This document shows, piece by piece, positions 49,201 through 57,835 of a stretch of 64,000 nt of DNA. The notes beneath the pieces are model-generated. The model saw only the letters and a list, made by a program, of their open reading frames with translations, searched no databases and was not told where the DNA came from. The position numbers and the translations under genes were made by a program. Within the stretch, counting starts at the first letter, position 1. Every line of letters begins with the position of its first letter. Source of the DNA: Geothrix campi (GTDB taxonomy: Bacteria > Acidobacteriota > Holophagae > Holophagales > Holophagaceae); the NCBI RefSeq assembly GCF_024609265.1, contig NZ_JANHMP010000001.1, positions 434,001 to 498,000 on the forward strand, given 5' to 3'.

Positions 49201-50680
49201 CGCGGAGGTAGTCCAGGGGCGGGTTCGTGACCTGGGCGAAGTGCTGGTAGAAGTAGTCGAAGAAGGGGCGGGGCTCGGAGGAGAAGACGTTGGGCCGGGC
49301 GGTGTCGCCCATGGAACCGATGGCCTCCTTGCCGGTGGCGGCCATGGGGTACAGGATCTTCTCCAGCTCCTCGCGGGAGCAGGTGAAGAGCGTCTTCTTG
49401 AACACGCTCACCGGCCCGGTGGATTCGGCCCCGGGGAGGGTGCCGATGGGCCGGGTCCGGGCATCGAAGGTGGCATCCCGATGCTCCCGGGAGCGGCCCG
49501 GATCGCGGAAATGGACCCGGCCCGTACCCAGATCCAGGGTGACGCCCGTGCCCGCGTAAAGGATGCCCTTGCGACGCACCGCGGCCTCGTCCAGCGGGAA
49601 GGAGCCGGCTTCGGACGCCAGGTAGAAGCGCTCGTCCGTCATGGCCCACCGGGCCGGACGGAAGCCATTGCGATCCAGCCGGGCCCCGACGCTGCTGCCG
49701 TCGGAATACACCAGGAAGGCGGGCCCATCCCAGGGCTCCATGGCGCGGCTCCAGAAGGTATAGAAGGCGTTCTGCCCCTCGGCCGGGGGCATCATGATCG
49801 CCAGGATGTCCTCCATGTGGGGAATGCTGCTGCGGTAGTGCAGGGCCTCCGCGATCTCGTTCAGGCTGCCGGAATCGCTGATGGAGCCGTGGGTCACCAG
49901 CTGGTCGGCCTTGAGCCCGATGGACATCTCCCGCGAGATGGCCCGGGACCGGTTGCCGGCGATGGTGTTGATCTCACCGTTGTGCGCGATGAGCCGGAAG
50001 GGCTGGGCCTTGTCCCAGGAGGTGCGGGTGTTGGTGCTGAAGCGCCGGTGGATCATGGCGAACCGCGTGCTGAACCGCGGATCACGCAGATCCAGGTAGA
50101 AGCGGTCGAGATCGGCGGCGCGGGTGAGGGCTTTGTAGACGACCGTGCGCGCCGACAGGGAGGCGAAGAAGAACTCGTTCTGGATGCCCTCTTCGACCAA
50201 CTTGGTGCGCAGCACCTGCTTGGCCGAGTACAGCAGCTTGTCGAAGGAGGCATCCGTCCGGCACTGGACGGGCCGCCGCAGGATGGCCTGACGCATGGTG
50301 GGCAGGGAGCGTCGCGCCTCCTCGCCCAGCACGGCAGGATCCACGGGAAGCTCGCGGTAGGCCAGTACGTTCAGGTCGAAGAAGGCGAAGGTGGTCTCGA
50401 AGATCTCCAGGGAGCGGCGCAGGCGATCGGGATCCTGGGGCATGAAGAGGCTGGCCACGGCGATATCGCCCGACCGGTAGCCGAGCATCTCGAAGGGGAT
50501 GTCGGCCATGACGCCGGCGCCGTCGCTGCTGATCTGGTCCGCCGCGCAGCCGCCCCTGTGCTCGACGCATTTGAGCGCGTGGAGGGCGTCCTCCAGGATG
50601 TCCCGGCTGGCCACACCAGTCCGACTCGCTATGAAGCCGACCCCGCAAGCGCTGTGCTCAGAACCCGATCCCTCAAGCAT
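46292..50680 (-). CDS. gltB: Glutamate synthase large subunit
   Basis: 1462 residues, normal GltB length. It transfers the amide of glutamine to 2-oxoglutarate. The class II glutaminase starts at Cys12 (SACGVGFIASRTG) after an 11-residue propeptide. The FMN-binding synthase barrel includes GEGGENPFYWTDGITASTKQ and KISVKLVSGTGIGTIAVGVA. The [3Fe-4S] loop reads CMMARICEKNTCPAG, and the C-terminal GXGXG beta-helix includes GGTLLVLGLAGDRFAV. A GGAAAAG ribosome-binding site precedes the ATG. The small subunit gltD is not in the window. Electron donor (NADPH through GltD or ferredoxin) is therefore open. Confidence 0.95.
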   Translation of the reverse strand: MLEGSGSEHSACGVGFIASRTGVASRDILEDALHALKCVEHRGGCAADQISSDGAGVMADIPFEMLGYRSGDIAVASLFMPQDPDRLRRSLEIFETTFAFFDLNVLAYRELPVDPAVLGEEARRSLPTMRQAILRRPVQCRTDASFDKLLYSAKQVLRTKLVEEGIQNEFFFASLSARTVVYKALTRAADLDRFYLDLRDPRFSTRFAMIHRRFSTNTRTSWDKAQPFRLIAHNGEINTIAGNRSRAISREMSIGLKADQLVTHGSISDSGSLNEIAEALHYRSSIPHMEDILAIMMPPAEGQNAFYTFWSRAMEPWDGPAFLVYSDGSSVGARLDRNGFRPARWAMTDERFYLASEAGSFPLDEAAVRRKGILYAGTGVTLDLGTGRVHFRDPGRSREHRDATFDARTRPIGTLPGAESTGPVSVFKKTLFTCSREELEKILYPMAATGKEAIGSMGDTARPNVFSSEPRPFFDYFYQHFAQVTNPPLDYLREGNITDLRVFLGRAPNIFFPKDLLPLNEALELPRPILDLGQMRFLERMQSLRPSESHIIPRTFPMVFRRDDGVTGFHAAIEQLASDVREAVEQGTSVIILSDREASVERPPIPGLIALRAVVHTLNESGLRLNAAIVMHTGEARTSHHLAALISFGASAVCPYLALEIARQDEHPSFGSLTPDQREKNFVSALESGLLKIMAKCGISVVQSYMSAKLFTAVGLGPELMETFFPGHASPLGGIGYEELAGDVLRKTGLASQAGFMDRLLHTHQFRESPRTGEGEHHGLTSARARLLHRLVELDPHTPEAQSLYQEYLASLKVDEPINPRHLLAFRTAATPLPLDRVEAGTAILSRFGAGAMSFGAVSAESQRDLILAMEGVGGRSNSGEGGENPFYWTDGITASTKQVASARFGVTAEYLISGEEIQIKVAQGAKPGEGGQLMRVKVDATIAKARFSLPDVDLISPPPLHDIYSIEDLKELIHELRQVHPGVKISVKLVSGTGIGTIAVGVAKAGADIIYIAGGDGGTGAATLGSMKHAGLPWEFGLIDAHQALRENQLRGQVELRVDGGLLTGKDLVTAAILGAEGFEFGKLLLVAEGCMMARICEKNTCPAGIATHDPKFKARYSGSPEAVQRMLVHLSEDVRRHLASLGVASLSDLQDRVDLLQVAPDHAVFVRERKLDLASFLDPRPQGAGANPVPFNQEGVAPLNQQILADAEPFLAEGGTHHRAYAITTGDRGILATLSGAIARRVRERRLRNEDPAVRGTLRLDFTGSAGQGFGAFLTEGLDVRLLGEANDSVCKSMSGGRTVLVPYPEASYTPETNAILGNGALYGATGGTLLVLGLAGDRFAVRNSGASAVVEGAGHHACEYMTRGTVAILGPVLTNAGAGMTGGCLFLRRERGDQVNRDYLATIPWRAEEESQFRSLLEAHATETGSRTAQALLEDWSATLAAFAPFVPVAVARRLTQAG

Positions 50681-50814
50681 CGTCTTTTCCTTTCGGGATC
50701 AAGCCATCCTATCGAGAATCGACCTGCCTGTACCTTTGAAACGCCGTATGGGGTCATCAGGCGCGCTTATAGCCCCTGACGGTCCCCTGGAGCTTGTGGG
50801 AGACTGGACTTCCC

Positions 50815-52422
50815 ATGACGACCCTCGCCCTCAAGTACCGTCCGCGCCTGCTCTCCGACTTGGTGGGGCAGGAGGGGAGCGTGAAGGCCCTCGCCAATGC
50901 CCTCAGGCGGGCGAAGGAGAGCGGACGCATCCATCAGGCCTACCTCTTCGCCGGCGTCCGGGGCACAGGCAAGACCAGCACGGCCCGCATCCTGGCCCGG
51001 GCCCTGAATTGCGTGGAGGGCCCCACGGCCACCCCCTGTGGCGTCTGCGACCCCTGCCGGGCCGCGGAGCAGCCGGACCAGAACCTGGACATCGTCGAGA
51101 TCGACGCCGCCAGCCGGGCCTCCGTGGCCGACGCGCGGGCCCTGCGGGAACAGGTGCAGACCCGCCCCGCCTTCTGCCGCTACCGGGTCTACATCATCGA
51201 CGAAGTGCACATGCTCAGCACCGAGGCCTTCAACGCGCTGCTGAAGGTCATCGAGGAGCCGCCGCCCCACGCCATCTTCGTGCTGGCGACCACCGAGCTC
51301 CAGGATGTGCCGGACACCATCAAGAGCCGCGTCCAGATCTTCCCCTTCCGCCTGATCCCCGTGGGCCTGATCGAAGGCCGCCTCAAGCACGTCTGCGAGC
51401 AGGAGGGGGTCGAGGCCGAGAGCGGCAGCCTGCGGCTGGTGGCCGAGGCGGGGCAGGGCTCCATGCGCGACGCGCTCACCATCCTCGACCGGGTCATCGC
51501 CGCCGGGGATGGCAAGGTGCTGGAAGAGGCCGTCCGCGAGCAGCTGGGCATCGTCAGCGCCCACCTGGTGCAGGGTGTGATGTCCGCCCTGGCCATCGGC
51601 GACACGGCCGCCCTGGTGGAGGCCTGCCGCGAATTGAACGAGCAGGGCGCGGACTGGGCCACCTTCTGGCGCGAGCTGGTGCTGGCCTTCCGTGACCGGC
51701 TGGAGCAGGAGGCCCGGGCCGCCCGTGGCCCGCAGGACCTGTTGCGCTGGGCCCGCATGCTCCAGCTGCTCTTGAGCCGGGAGCGGGACCTGCGCGACAG
51801 CAGCCTGCCCCGGGTGGTGGTGGAGCTGGCCCTGGTGACCGCGGCCCAACTGCCGCACCTGGCACCCCTGGATGCCCTCGTGTCGGGCGCCCCGGGCCGG
51901 GGATCGAGCCCGGCGGCCGGGCCGCCACCGGTCCCTTCCAAGGGTCCCCAGGCCGCGCCGGCGCCTGAGGGGCCCCGCAGGCCCACGCCGGCCGCCCCGC
52001 AGGCCCCAGCCCCTGCCCAAACCCGCGCCCAGGCGTCCCTGCCAGCGGGACCGCCCCCTCCGCCCCAGCTGCGCATGGCGTGCAGCGAAGCGCTCCGGGC
52101 CGTACCCGGGTTGCGCACCCTCGGCACCGCCCCCCAGATGGCCACGGACCTGCGCTGGGAACCGCCGGTCCTGCGGTTCCGCTTTCCAGGCAACGTGCGG
52201 CAGACCCTCCAGGACCTGGAACGGGAGCAGGCCAATCCCCACGTGCTGGCCGCCCTGGCCGCGGTGCTCCCCGGCCTGAAGCGACTGGAGCTCCATTTCG
52301 ATGAGGGACCGGCGGGAGCCCAGACCGATCGCCCGGAGGACCGTCTGCGGCAGGAGCCGGGTTTCCAGGAATTGCTGCGTCTGAGCGGCGGCGAGGTGTT
52401 GGAGATCCGGCGCGAGGGCTAG
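50815..52422 (+). CDS. dnaX: DNA polymerase III subunit gamma/tau
   Basis: A 535-residue clamp-loader ATPase. The Walker A motif is GVRGTGKTSTA (47-57). It is followed by a zinc site (Cys66, Cys75, Cys78, Cys81: NCVEGPTATPCGVCDPCRAA), Walker B VYIIDEVHML, and the sensor region with LKVIEEPPPHAIFVLATTE. A proline/alanine-rich linker (~360-415) leads to a tau-like C-terminal segment. No slippery A-AAA-AAG sequence is visible, so a separate gamma form by frameshift is not supported. The ATG at 50815 matches the conserved TLALKYRP start. It is divergent from gltB. Confidence 0.93.
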   Translation: MTTLALKYRPRLLSDLVGQEGSVKALANALRRAKESGRIHQAYLFAGVRGTGKTSTARILARALNCVEGPTATPCGVCDPCRAAEQPDQNLDIVEIDAASRASVADARALREQVQTRPAFCRYRVYIIDEVHMLSTEAFNALLKVIEEPPPHAIFVLATTELQDVPDTIKSRVQIFPFRLIPVGLIEGRLKHVCEQEGVEAESGSLRLVAEAGQGSMRDALTILDRVIAAGDGKVLEEAVREQLGIVSAHLVQGVMSALAIGDTAALVEACRELNEQGADWATFWRELVLAFRDRLEQEARAARGPQDLLRWARMLQLLLSRERDLRDSSLPRVVVELALVTAAQLPHLAPLDALVSGAPGRGSSPAAGPPPVPSKGPQAAPAPEGPRRPTPAAPQAPAPAQTRAQASLPAGPPPPPQLRMACSEALRAVPGLRTLGTAPQMATDLRWEPPVLRFRFPGNVRQTLQDLEREQANPHVLAALAAVLPGLKRLELHFDEGPAGAQTDRPEDRLRQEPGFQELLRLSGGEVLEIRREG

Positions 52423-52441
52423 GCGCGGTTCCGGAAGGTGC

Positions 52442-52663
52442 TCAGCCGCCCGATACCGGCGGCATGAGGGCCACCTCGTCCCCGTCGGCCAGGGGAGTGC
52501 TCCGCTCGGCGAAGCTCTGGTTCACGGCCAGCAGGGCGTCCTTGGGCAGCGCGGCGAAGCGTGGGTCCGCCAGCAGGTCCCCCAGGGTGGGGACCGCGGG
52601 CATGGCGAGATCGCTGAAGCCCAGCAGGGGGCGATAGCGGGCGAAGCACTTCACCTTGATCAT
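52442..52663 (-). CDS. moaD: Molybdopterin synthase sulfur-carrier subunit
   Basis: 73 residues with the beta-grasp fold: MIKVKCFARYRPLLG, the helix TLGDLLADPRF, VNQSFAERSTPLADGDEVAL and the PPVSGG C-terminus. The terminal Gly-Gly is activated by MoeB-type adenylation and carries the thiocarboxylate used to build the molybdopterin dithiolene. No other molybdenum-cofactor gene is adjacent in the window. It is convergent with dnaX and follows tamB by ~50 bp in opposite transcription order. Confidence 0.85.
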   Translation of the reverse strand: MIKVKCFARYRPLLGFSDLAMPAVPTLGDLLADPRFAALPKDALLAVNQSFAERSTPLADGDEVALMPPVSGG

Positions 52664-52715
52664 GCAGCCTCCGCTTCCACGCTAGCGCCTCTCGCCCTCC
52701 GCCTCCAGCCTTCCC

Positions 52716-55700
52716 CTATTTGGGGCTCCAGGAATGCCGGATCTCCCCCGACGGGTTGAGCCCGGTCCCGCCGCCCTTGCTGGCGCCCAGCTGGAGGATG
52801 AAGCCGCCGAAGCGCCATTCCACCTGACCGGAGGTGATGCTCAGTTCGCCGCTCTTCCGGTGCGATACCACGAAGGCGCTGCGTTGCCCGAACAGGCTGA
52901 GGCTCTTGCCGAAGGTGACCTCCGTTTCCGTGGTGCCCACGCTGGTGGTGCGCACCGCCACGTTCACGCGGTCCAGGCCCAGGGTCCGCCGCAGCTGCTC
53001 CTGGAAGGGTGCGAAGGCCAGCGTGGAGATGAGGCCGGAGCCGGCGCTGGCGATGCCCGAGGTGATGGCGCCCTGGGTGACGCCGGAGGAAGCGCCCGCG
53101 GTGCCGACGTTGGTCACGTTGCCCGGGTTGATGAGAATGGCCACGATCTCATCCTGGCGCAGGCTCGGTGTGGAGCTGGGCACGATGGTCAGGTTGCTCA
53201 GGGTGCCCCGGATGTCCAGGTTCACCGTGTAGCCCGGGATGGAGCTGACACTGCCCTGGAGGTTGATGTTCGGGTCCAGGCCGCGGGATTCGGAGAAGCG
53301 GAGCGAACCTTGGGTCACCACCATGTCGCCCGCCGGGAAGATGTTGGTGACGCGGCCGCCGGGCTGGAAGATCAGGGTGCCCTTGAGGGCGGGGTGGGCC
53401 AGAGTGCCCAGTACCTGGAACGGCCCTTCGGTGCGGCCCTCGAGCTTGAGGAGGTTGGTGTCGAAGCTCCAGGGGCTGCGGAGGTCGAGGTCCAGATCCA
53501 GCCGGATGCGCTCCAGGGGATCGTCCAGATCCAGACCCACCAGTCCGCCGCTGTCGCTGAGGGCGCTGCGGAGGATCAGGTCCGCCAGTTTCACCTCGGT
53601 CTGGTAGTTCAACCGGTCGGCGCGGAGCCGGCCCTTGAGCAGGCCGGCTTCCTCATTGCCCTCCAGGGTGGCGCGCAAGGTGCCCTGGAGATCGAGGCCC
53701 TCCGGCACGTCGCGCAGCTGGAAGTTGGCCAAGGAGGCTTTCAGCGAGTAGGTGTCCAGACCGCCCAGCCGCCAGGTGATGCCGCCGGATACCACCAGAT
53801 CGCCATGAGCGAGGGTGCCCCTCAGCGGCTTGTCCACCGGGATGGAGATGGCGCGGTCCTTGAACATCACCTCGGCCTGGAGGTCCTCCACACCCTGATA
53901 GCCCCGCAGGTTCAGCTGGCCCTTCTCCAGGGAGAGGGTGCCATCCAGCAGGGGGTCGCCATAGGTTCCGTGGGCAAGGAGGTTGAAGGTGCTCGTCCCC
54001 TGGACCCTGACTTCCGAAAGCAGGTTGTATTCATCCACCTCCATCACACGGTCGAAGATGGACTTGAGGTGGGCCAGGTTGGCGGTGCCCTGCAGCCGGA
54101 GGGCCAGGGGGGCAGAGGCCGAGAAGGGCAGCTTGCCAGATAGCCGCAGCCCCGCCGCCTGGGCCAGTGCGGCATCCGTCACGTTCCGGGCGCCGCCCTC
54201 CAGGGCGATATCCACTTCCGCCCCGGCGGCATCGCCCCGGAGGGCGGAGGGCGTCACCTGATGCAACTCGAAGGCACTGAACTGAGCGGCCAATCGGTTC
54301 AATGTGCCGGTCCAGTCCAGCGTCCGGCCATTCCACCGACCCTGGGCGACGGCCTCCAGGGTCAGGTCCTCCAGCAGGTCCTCCGTGAGACTCCGGGCGA
54401 GGACGTCCGTGGGCGCGCTGTCCGGAGATATGGCCAGGGACATGCGCCCTGCCAACTCCGAGCCATCCTGCCGGACCTGGGCCTCCACGAGGGGGTGGGC
54501 CATGCCTTCGATCCCCAGGCGGGCCTCCATCTGGCCCCGCTCCCGTTTCACGAAGGCTTCGAGGCCCTCCACGCTGCGACCTTCGAAAAAGACGCGGCCC
54601 CGGCTCAGAGTGGCCTGGCCCTCAGGCAGGTCCAGGGCTCCGAAGGGGCTGGTGATGGGCCCCAGCAGCCGAACGTCCAACTGGGACTGGATGCGGGGAC
54701 CGGGCAGGGCCAGGAGCTGGGAATCCAGATGGCCGGCGAGGTCCACCCGCCAGGTCCAGCGCTGGAAGTCCATGTCGGCCTTCCCCTTCAGGGCCAGGGC
54801 CCCGTCGGGTTCGGCCTCGGGACCGCCCAGCAGATCCAGCCGTTCGCCGATCCGGACATCGTCGAGCCGCATACGGAGGGTATCCAGGTCCAGGGTGAAA
54901 TCTGAGGAAGCTGCTGGAACTTTGATGCCGTAAACTTCGCCAGACTCGACTTGAGCTGCACCGTTCAGGGCGATGTGGTCGAAGGGCCCCAGAAGGCGCA
55001 CCCACCCCCCGCCAGTGCCTGAGATGGGCAGGTCTCCGAGGTCGGCGGCCTTGAGTCCCTCGGCCACGGGCAAGCGGAAGGCGGTGAAACACATGTCCAT
55101 CTGCTTCTGGCCTGGAGCCGTGCGCCCCCAGGTGAGCCAGAGGTCGCCGCCGCCGCGACCTTCCTCCTTCTTCAGGCCGATATCCGTGACCCGCAGTTCG
55201 GTGCCCTGGATCTGGACCTTCGCCTGGAGGTCGTCGGCCAGGGCGCCGTGCCAGCGGGGATGGGTCACCTCGACTGAGCCATCCAGTTCCAAACCAGGAC
55301 CCTGGCCCCACCGGACCTTGGCCTGGGCTTGGGCCTGCCCATCCATATCGAGATCCACCACCTTCCAGGCCCGGAGGGCGTCGGACACCTGGCCCGCGCC
55401 TACCTCCGCCTTTCCTTCGGCCTCCAGACGCAGCAGCCCCCGGGGGCCCAGGTCGGCCCATCCCGTGCCTTCGGCCTTGAGAGCCTCCAGGTTCAGGCGG
55501 AGCTGATCCAGGGTGGCCCGGCCGTTCCGGAGCGTGGCGCGCAGGTTGCCAGCATCGAGGCCATGCTGGGTCAGCCCGAGTTGGAGGGTCCCCTGCCAGC
55601 GGTCCGGCCGGCCGAGGGCCGCGGGATCCTTGGGACCTTCCAAGTCGGCCCGCAGATCACCCCGGAGACCTTGGAGTTCCGATAGCCGGAGGATCCTGCC

Positions 55701-56798
55701 CAGGGCTTCGAGATCCAGGGCCTGGCCTGACAAGGTGCCCTTGGCCGGCGTCTTGCGGGACCACCCCCCCTCCAGGGAAAGATCCCCCTGGGAGGAATGC
55801 CACCGGAGGTGGCTCAGTTGGAATCCCTCCAGGTTGCCGCTGCCGCGAAGATCGAGGCTGCCGGGCGTCAAACCGCTCTCCGAGGGCTTGAGCCCGGCTC
55901 CCTCGGCACTGACGGTCCACTGGGGGTTCGCCAGGGCTCCGTGCACCGAGGCGGTGAGGTCCAGGTCGCCCGTGAGGGGAGACCGGGCCATGCCGCCCCA
56001 ATGGGCAGCCTGGGCCAGGGCCAGGACCCCCGTGAGCTGGGCCTCGAGCCGCTCGGCATTCTGAGGCGTCTTCGCATCGAAACGACCATGCAGGCGGATC
56101 TGGCTTTCACCGAGCCGGAGGTAGCCCTCCTTGAGGACCACGAGCTTCTCGGAAACCTCGCCATTCAAGTCCAGGCGGCCCTTCTCCCAGCCCTTCGGGC
56201 CCTTGACCATCAGCTGGGGCCCCGCCACGTCCACGCGCAGCTGGTTGGGGTGCGGCCCCGTCGCCTTCACCTCGAACTGATAGCGCATGGGCGGCAGACC
56301 GCGCAGGGGTTCCGGGATCTCGACCTCACCACCGGTGATGCTGAGCAGATCCAGGCGCACCTGGGGGAGGGGGCCCTTGCGAGGCGGGTGCTCCTTCAGG
56401 TGGATGGCGGACAGTCCCGCTTCCGTGAGGCGGAGGTGGGGGTGCTCCACCCGGATGGAGAAGATGCGGGGCGTGGCGCCGAGCAGAGAACGGAGGTCCG
56501 CCTGGACCTCCACCTTCCGCACCGTGAGGAGATCGCCGCCCAACCGCACATCCTTCAGGGCGGCGGAGCCGAAGAGCGGATGAATTTCCAGCTGGCCGAC
56601 CTCCAGGGAGAGGCCGGTCTCGTCCCGGACCAGGGCGTCCAGCTTGGAGACGGTCCAGCGGAGCACCGCCGGCCGCGTCGCCACCCAGGGGACGATGGTC
56701 AGGGTGGCTGTGCCGGCCACCAGGAGGTAGGAGACGCGCCGCACCCAGCGGCGGCTCCAGAGTCGCTGCACCGCGTCCTTCGTGGGGTGCCAGATCAT
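52716..56798 (-). CDS. tamB: Translocation and assembly module protein TamB (DUF490)
   Basis: 1360 residues of AsmA/TamB architecture. An inner-membrane anchor (YLLVAGTATLTIVPWVAT, ~25-42) leads into a very long repetitive beta-taco groove (~60-1150). The C-terminal TamB domain (~1150-1360) contains ATLEGNEEAGLLKG and late NLDIRGTLSNLTIVPSSTPS, then EIVAILINPGNV. Such proteins span the periplasm and move phospholipids or barrel proteins to the outer membrane. Its partner could be the Omp85 protein at 5935, but the two are far apart. The ATG shares one base with the TGA of the kinase gene (TGATG), so the two are translationally coupled. Confidence 0.9.
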   Translation of the reverse strand: MIWHPTKDAVQRLWSRRWVRRVSYLLVAGTATLTIVPWVATRPAVLRWTVSKLDALVRDETGLSLEVGQLEIHPLFGSAALKDVRLGGDLLTVRKVEVQADLRSLLGATPRIFSIRVEHPHLRLTEAGLSAIHLKEHPPRKGPLPQVRLDLLSITGGEVEIPEPLRGLPPMRYQFEVKATGPHPNQLRVDVAGPQLMVKGPKGWEKGRLDLNGEVSEKLVVLKEGYLRLGESQIRLHGRFDAKTPQNAERLEAQLTGVLALAQAAHWGGMARSPLTGDLDLTASVHGALANPQWTVSAEGAGLKPSESGLTPGSLDLRGSGNLEGFQLSHLRWHSSQGDLSLEGGWSRKTPAKGTLSGQALDLEALGRILRLSELQGLRGDLRADLEGPKDPAALGRPDRWQGTLQLGLTQHGLDAGNLRATLRNGRATLDQLRLNLEALKAEGTGWADLGPRGLLRLEAEGKAEVGAGQVSDALRAWKVVDLDMDGQAQAQAKVRWGQGPGLELDGSVEVTHPRWHGALADDLQAKVQIQGTELRVTDIGLKKEEGRGGGDLWLTWGRTAPGQKQMDMCFTAFRLPVAEGLKAADLGDLPISGTGGGWVRLLGPFDHIALNGAAQVESGEVYGIKVPAASSDFTLDLDTLRMRLDDVRIGERLDLLGGPEAEPDGALALKGKADMDFQRWTWRVDLAGHLDSQLLALPGPRIQSQLDVRLLGPITSPFGALDLPEGQATLSRGRVFFEGRSVEGLEAFVKRERGQMEARLGIEGMAHPLVEAQVRQDGSELAGRMSLAISPDSAPTDVLARSLTEDLLEDLTLEAVAQGRWNGRTLDWTGTLNRLAAQFSAFELHQVTPSALRGDAAGAEVDIALEGGARNVTDAALAQAAGLRLSGKLPFSASAPLALRLQGTANLAHLKSIFDRVMEVDEYNLLSEVRVQGTSTFNLLAHGTYGDPLLDGTLSLEKGQLNLRGYQGVEDLQAEVMFKDRAISIPVDKPLRGTLAHGDLVVSGGITWRLGGLDTYSLKASLANFQLRDVPEGLDLQGTLRATLEGNEEAGLLKGRLRADRLNYQTEVKLADLILRSALSDSGGLVGLDLDDPLERIRLDLDLDLRSPWSFDTNLLKLEGRTEGPFQVLGTLAHPALKGTLIFQPGGRVTNIFPAGDMVVTQGSLRFSESRGLDPNINLQGSVSSIPGYTVNLDIRGTLSNLTIVPSSTPSLRQDEIVAILINPGNVTNVGTAGASSGVTQGAITSGIASAGSGLISTLAFAPFQEQLRRTLGLDRVNVAVRTTSVGTTETEVTFGKSLSLFGQRSAFVVSHRKSGELSITSGQVEWRFGGFILQLGASKGGGTGLNPSGEIRHSWSPK

Positions 56799-57772
56799 CA
56801 GTTCTTTTCGCCGCAGCTGGGACAGATCATGGCCATGCGAGGCAACTGGCGGTAGCAGAAGCGGCAGAGCCTGGCCTGGGTGGCGGCGCGCAGGGTGGGA
56901 TGGGGGCCTGAGCTGTTGGAGGAGAGTACGGCGGTGCCGAGGGGGCGGGTCTCGCGGGCCACGCTCTCCTTGAGGCGGCGCAGAGCCTCCAGGAAGGCCT
57001 GGGCCGACAGGTACCGCTCACCGAGGTTGACGGCCAGGGCCTTCATGACCACTTCCGAGAAGGCCTTGGGAACGATGGGATTGCGGAGGTGGGGTGCCAG
57101 GATCTGCTGGCTGGTGAAGGCCTGGGCGATCTTGAGCGGATCCGCGTCGTAGAAGGGCACGGTGCCGGTGAGCATTTCGTAGAGGGTGATGCCCAGGGAC
57201 CAGAGATCCGACTGGAAGACGGCCCGGCCCCGGAAATGCTCGGGGGCCATGTAGGGCGGTGAGCCGATGCGCGTGGGCGCGTAGGGGACGTGCTGCATCT
57301 CCAGCACCCGGGAGGTGCCGAAATCCGTGACCTTGGCCACACCCTCGCGATTCACGAGGATGTTGGCGGGACGCAGGTCCCGGTGGAGGATCTGGTGGCC
57401 GTGGGCGAAGGCGATCGCGCTGCAGATGTCCAGGCCGATCTCCAGGGATCGGGCCGGGGGCAGGGTGCGTTCGCGGCGGATGAGCCGATCGAGGCTCTCG
57501 CCTTCGATGTACTCCAGCACCATGAAGAAGATCCCGTTCTTCCGCTCGACGGTGATGAGTTCGACGATGTTCGGGTGCTTCAGGCCCGCCATGATGCGGG
57601 GTTCCTTCAGCAGGTCCACGATCTCATCCTGCTGCTGGTGCGGCACTTTCAGGGCCACCTTGCGGTTGACCCAGGTGTCCATGGCGAGGTACACGGCTCC
57701 GAAACCGCCAGAGCCGAGGCGGTCCAGGATCTGGTATTTCCCCAGGGTCTGGTCCTTGGAAAGCACGGGCAC
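56798..57772 (-). CDS. Hanks-type Ser/Thr protein kinase with C-terminal zinc ribbon
   Basis: 324 residues. A glycine-rich loop GSGGFGAVY and ATP-Lys42 (KVALKV) are followed by the catalytic loop HRDLRPANIL (Asp132), the DFG motif (Asp150) and GSPPYMAPEH. The catalytic loop has Arg where bacterial Ser/Thr kinases normally have Lys (HRDxKPxN). After the kinase domain (~1-275) a short linker ends in CRFCYRQLPRMAMICPSCG, a four-cysteine zinc ribbon. No membrane helix, PASTA or other sensor is present, so it is cytoplasmic. Its stop overlaps the tamB start by one base. Confidence 0.9.
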   Translation of the reverse strand: MPVLSKDQTLGKYQILDRLGSGGFGAVYLAMDTWVNRKVALKVPHQQQDEIVDLLKEPRIMAGLKHPNIVELITVERKNGIFFMVLEYIEGESLDRLIRRERTLPPARSLEIGLDICSAIAFAHGHQILHRDLRPANILVNREGVAKVTDFGTSRVLEMQHVPYAPTRIGSPPYMAPEHFRGRAVFQSDLWSLGITLYEMLTGTVPFYDADPLKIAQAFTSQQILAPHLRNPIVPKAFSEVVMKALAVNLGERYLSAQAFLEALRRLKESVARETRPLGTAVLSSNSSGPHPTLRAATQARLCRFCYRQLPRMAMICPSCGEKN

Positions 57773-57835
57773 GGGCTCCGAAGCGATGGAATCAGCATGA
57801 CCGAAACCGCTCGCGGCTCCTAGCGTCCCGGTGGC

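Noticed and set aside
50815-52422. Programmed frameshift making a separate DnaX gamma form
   Set aside because: No slippery A-run heptamer or downstream stimulatory stem appears around the linker region.
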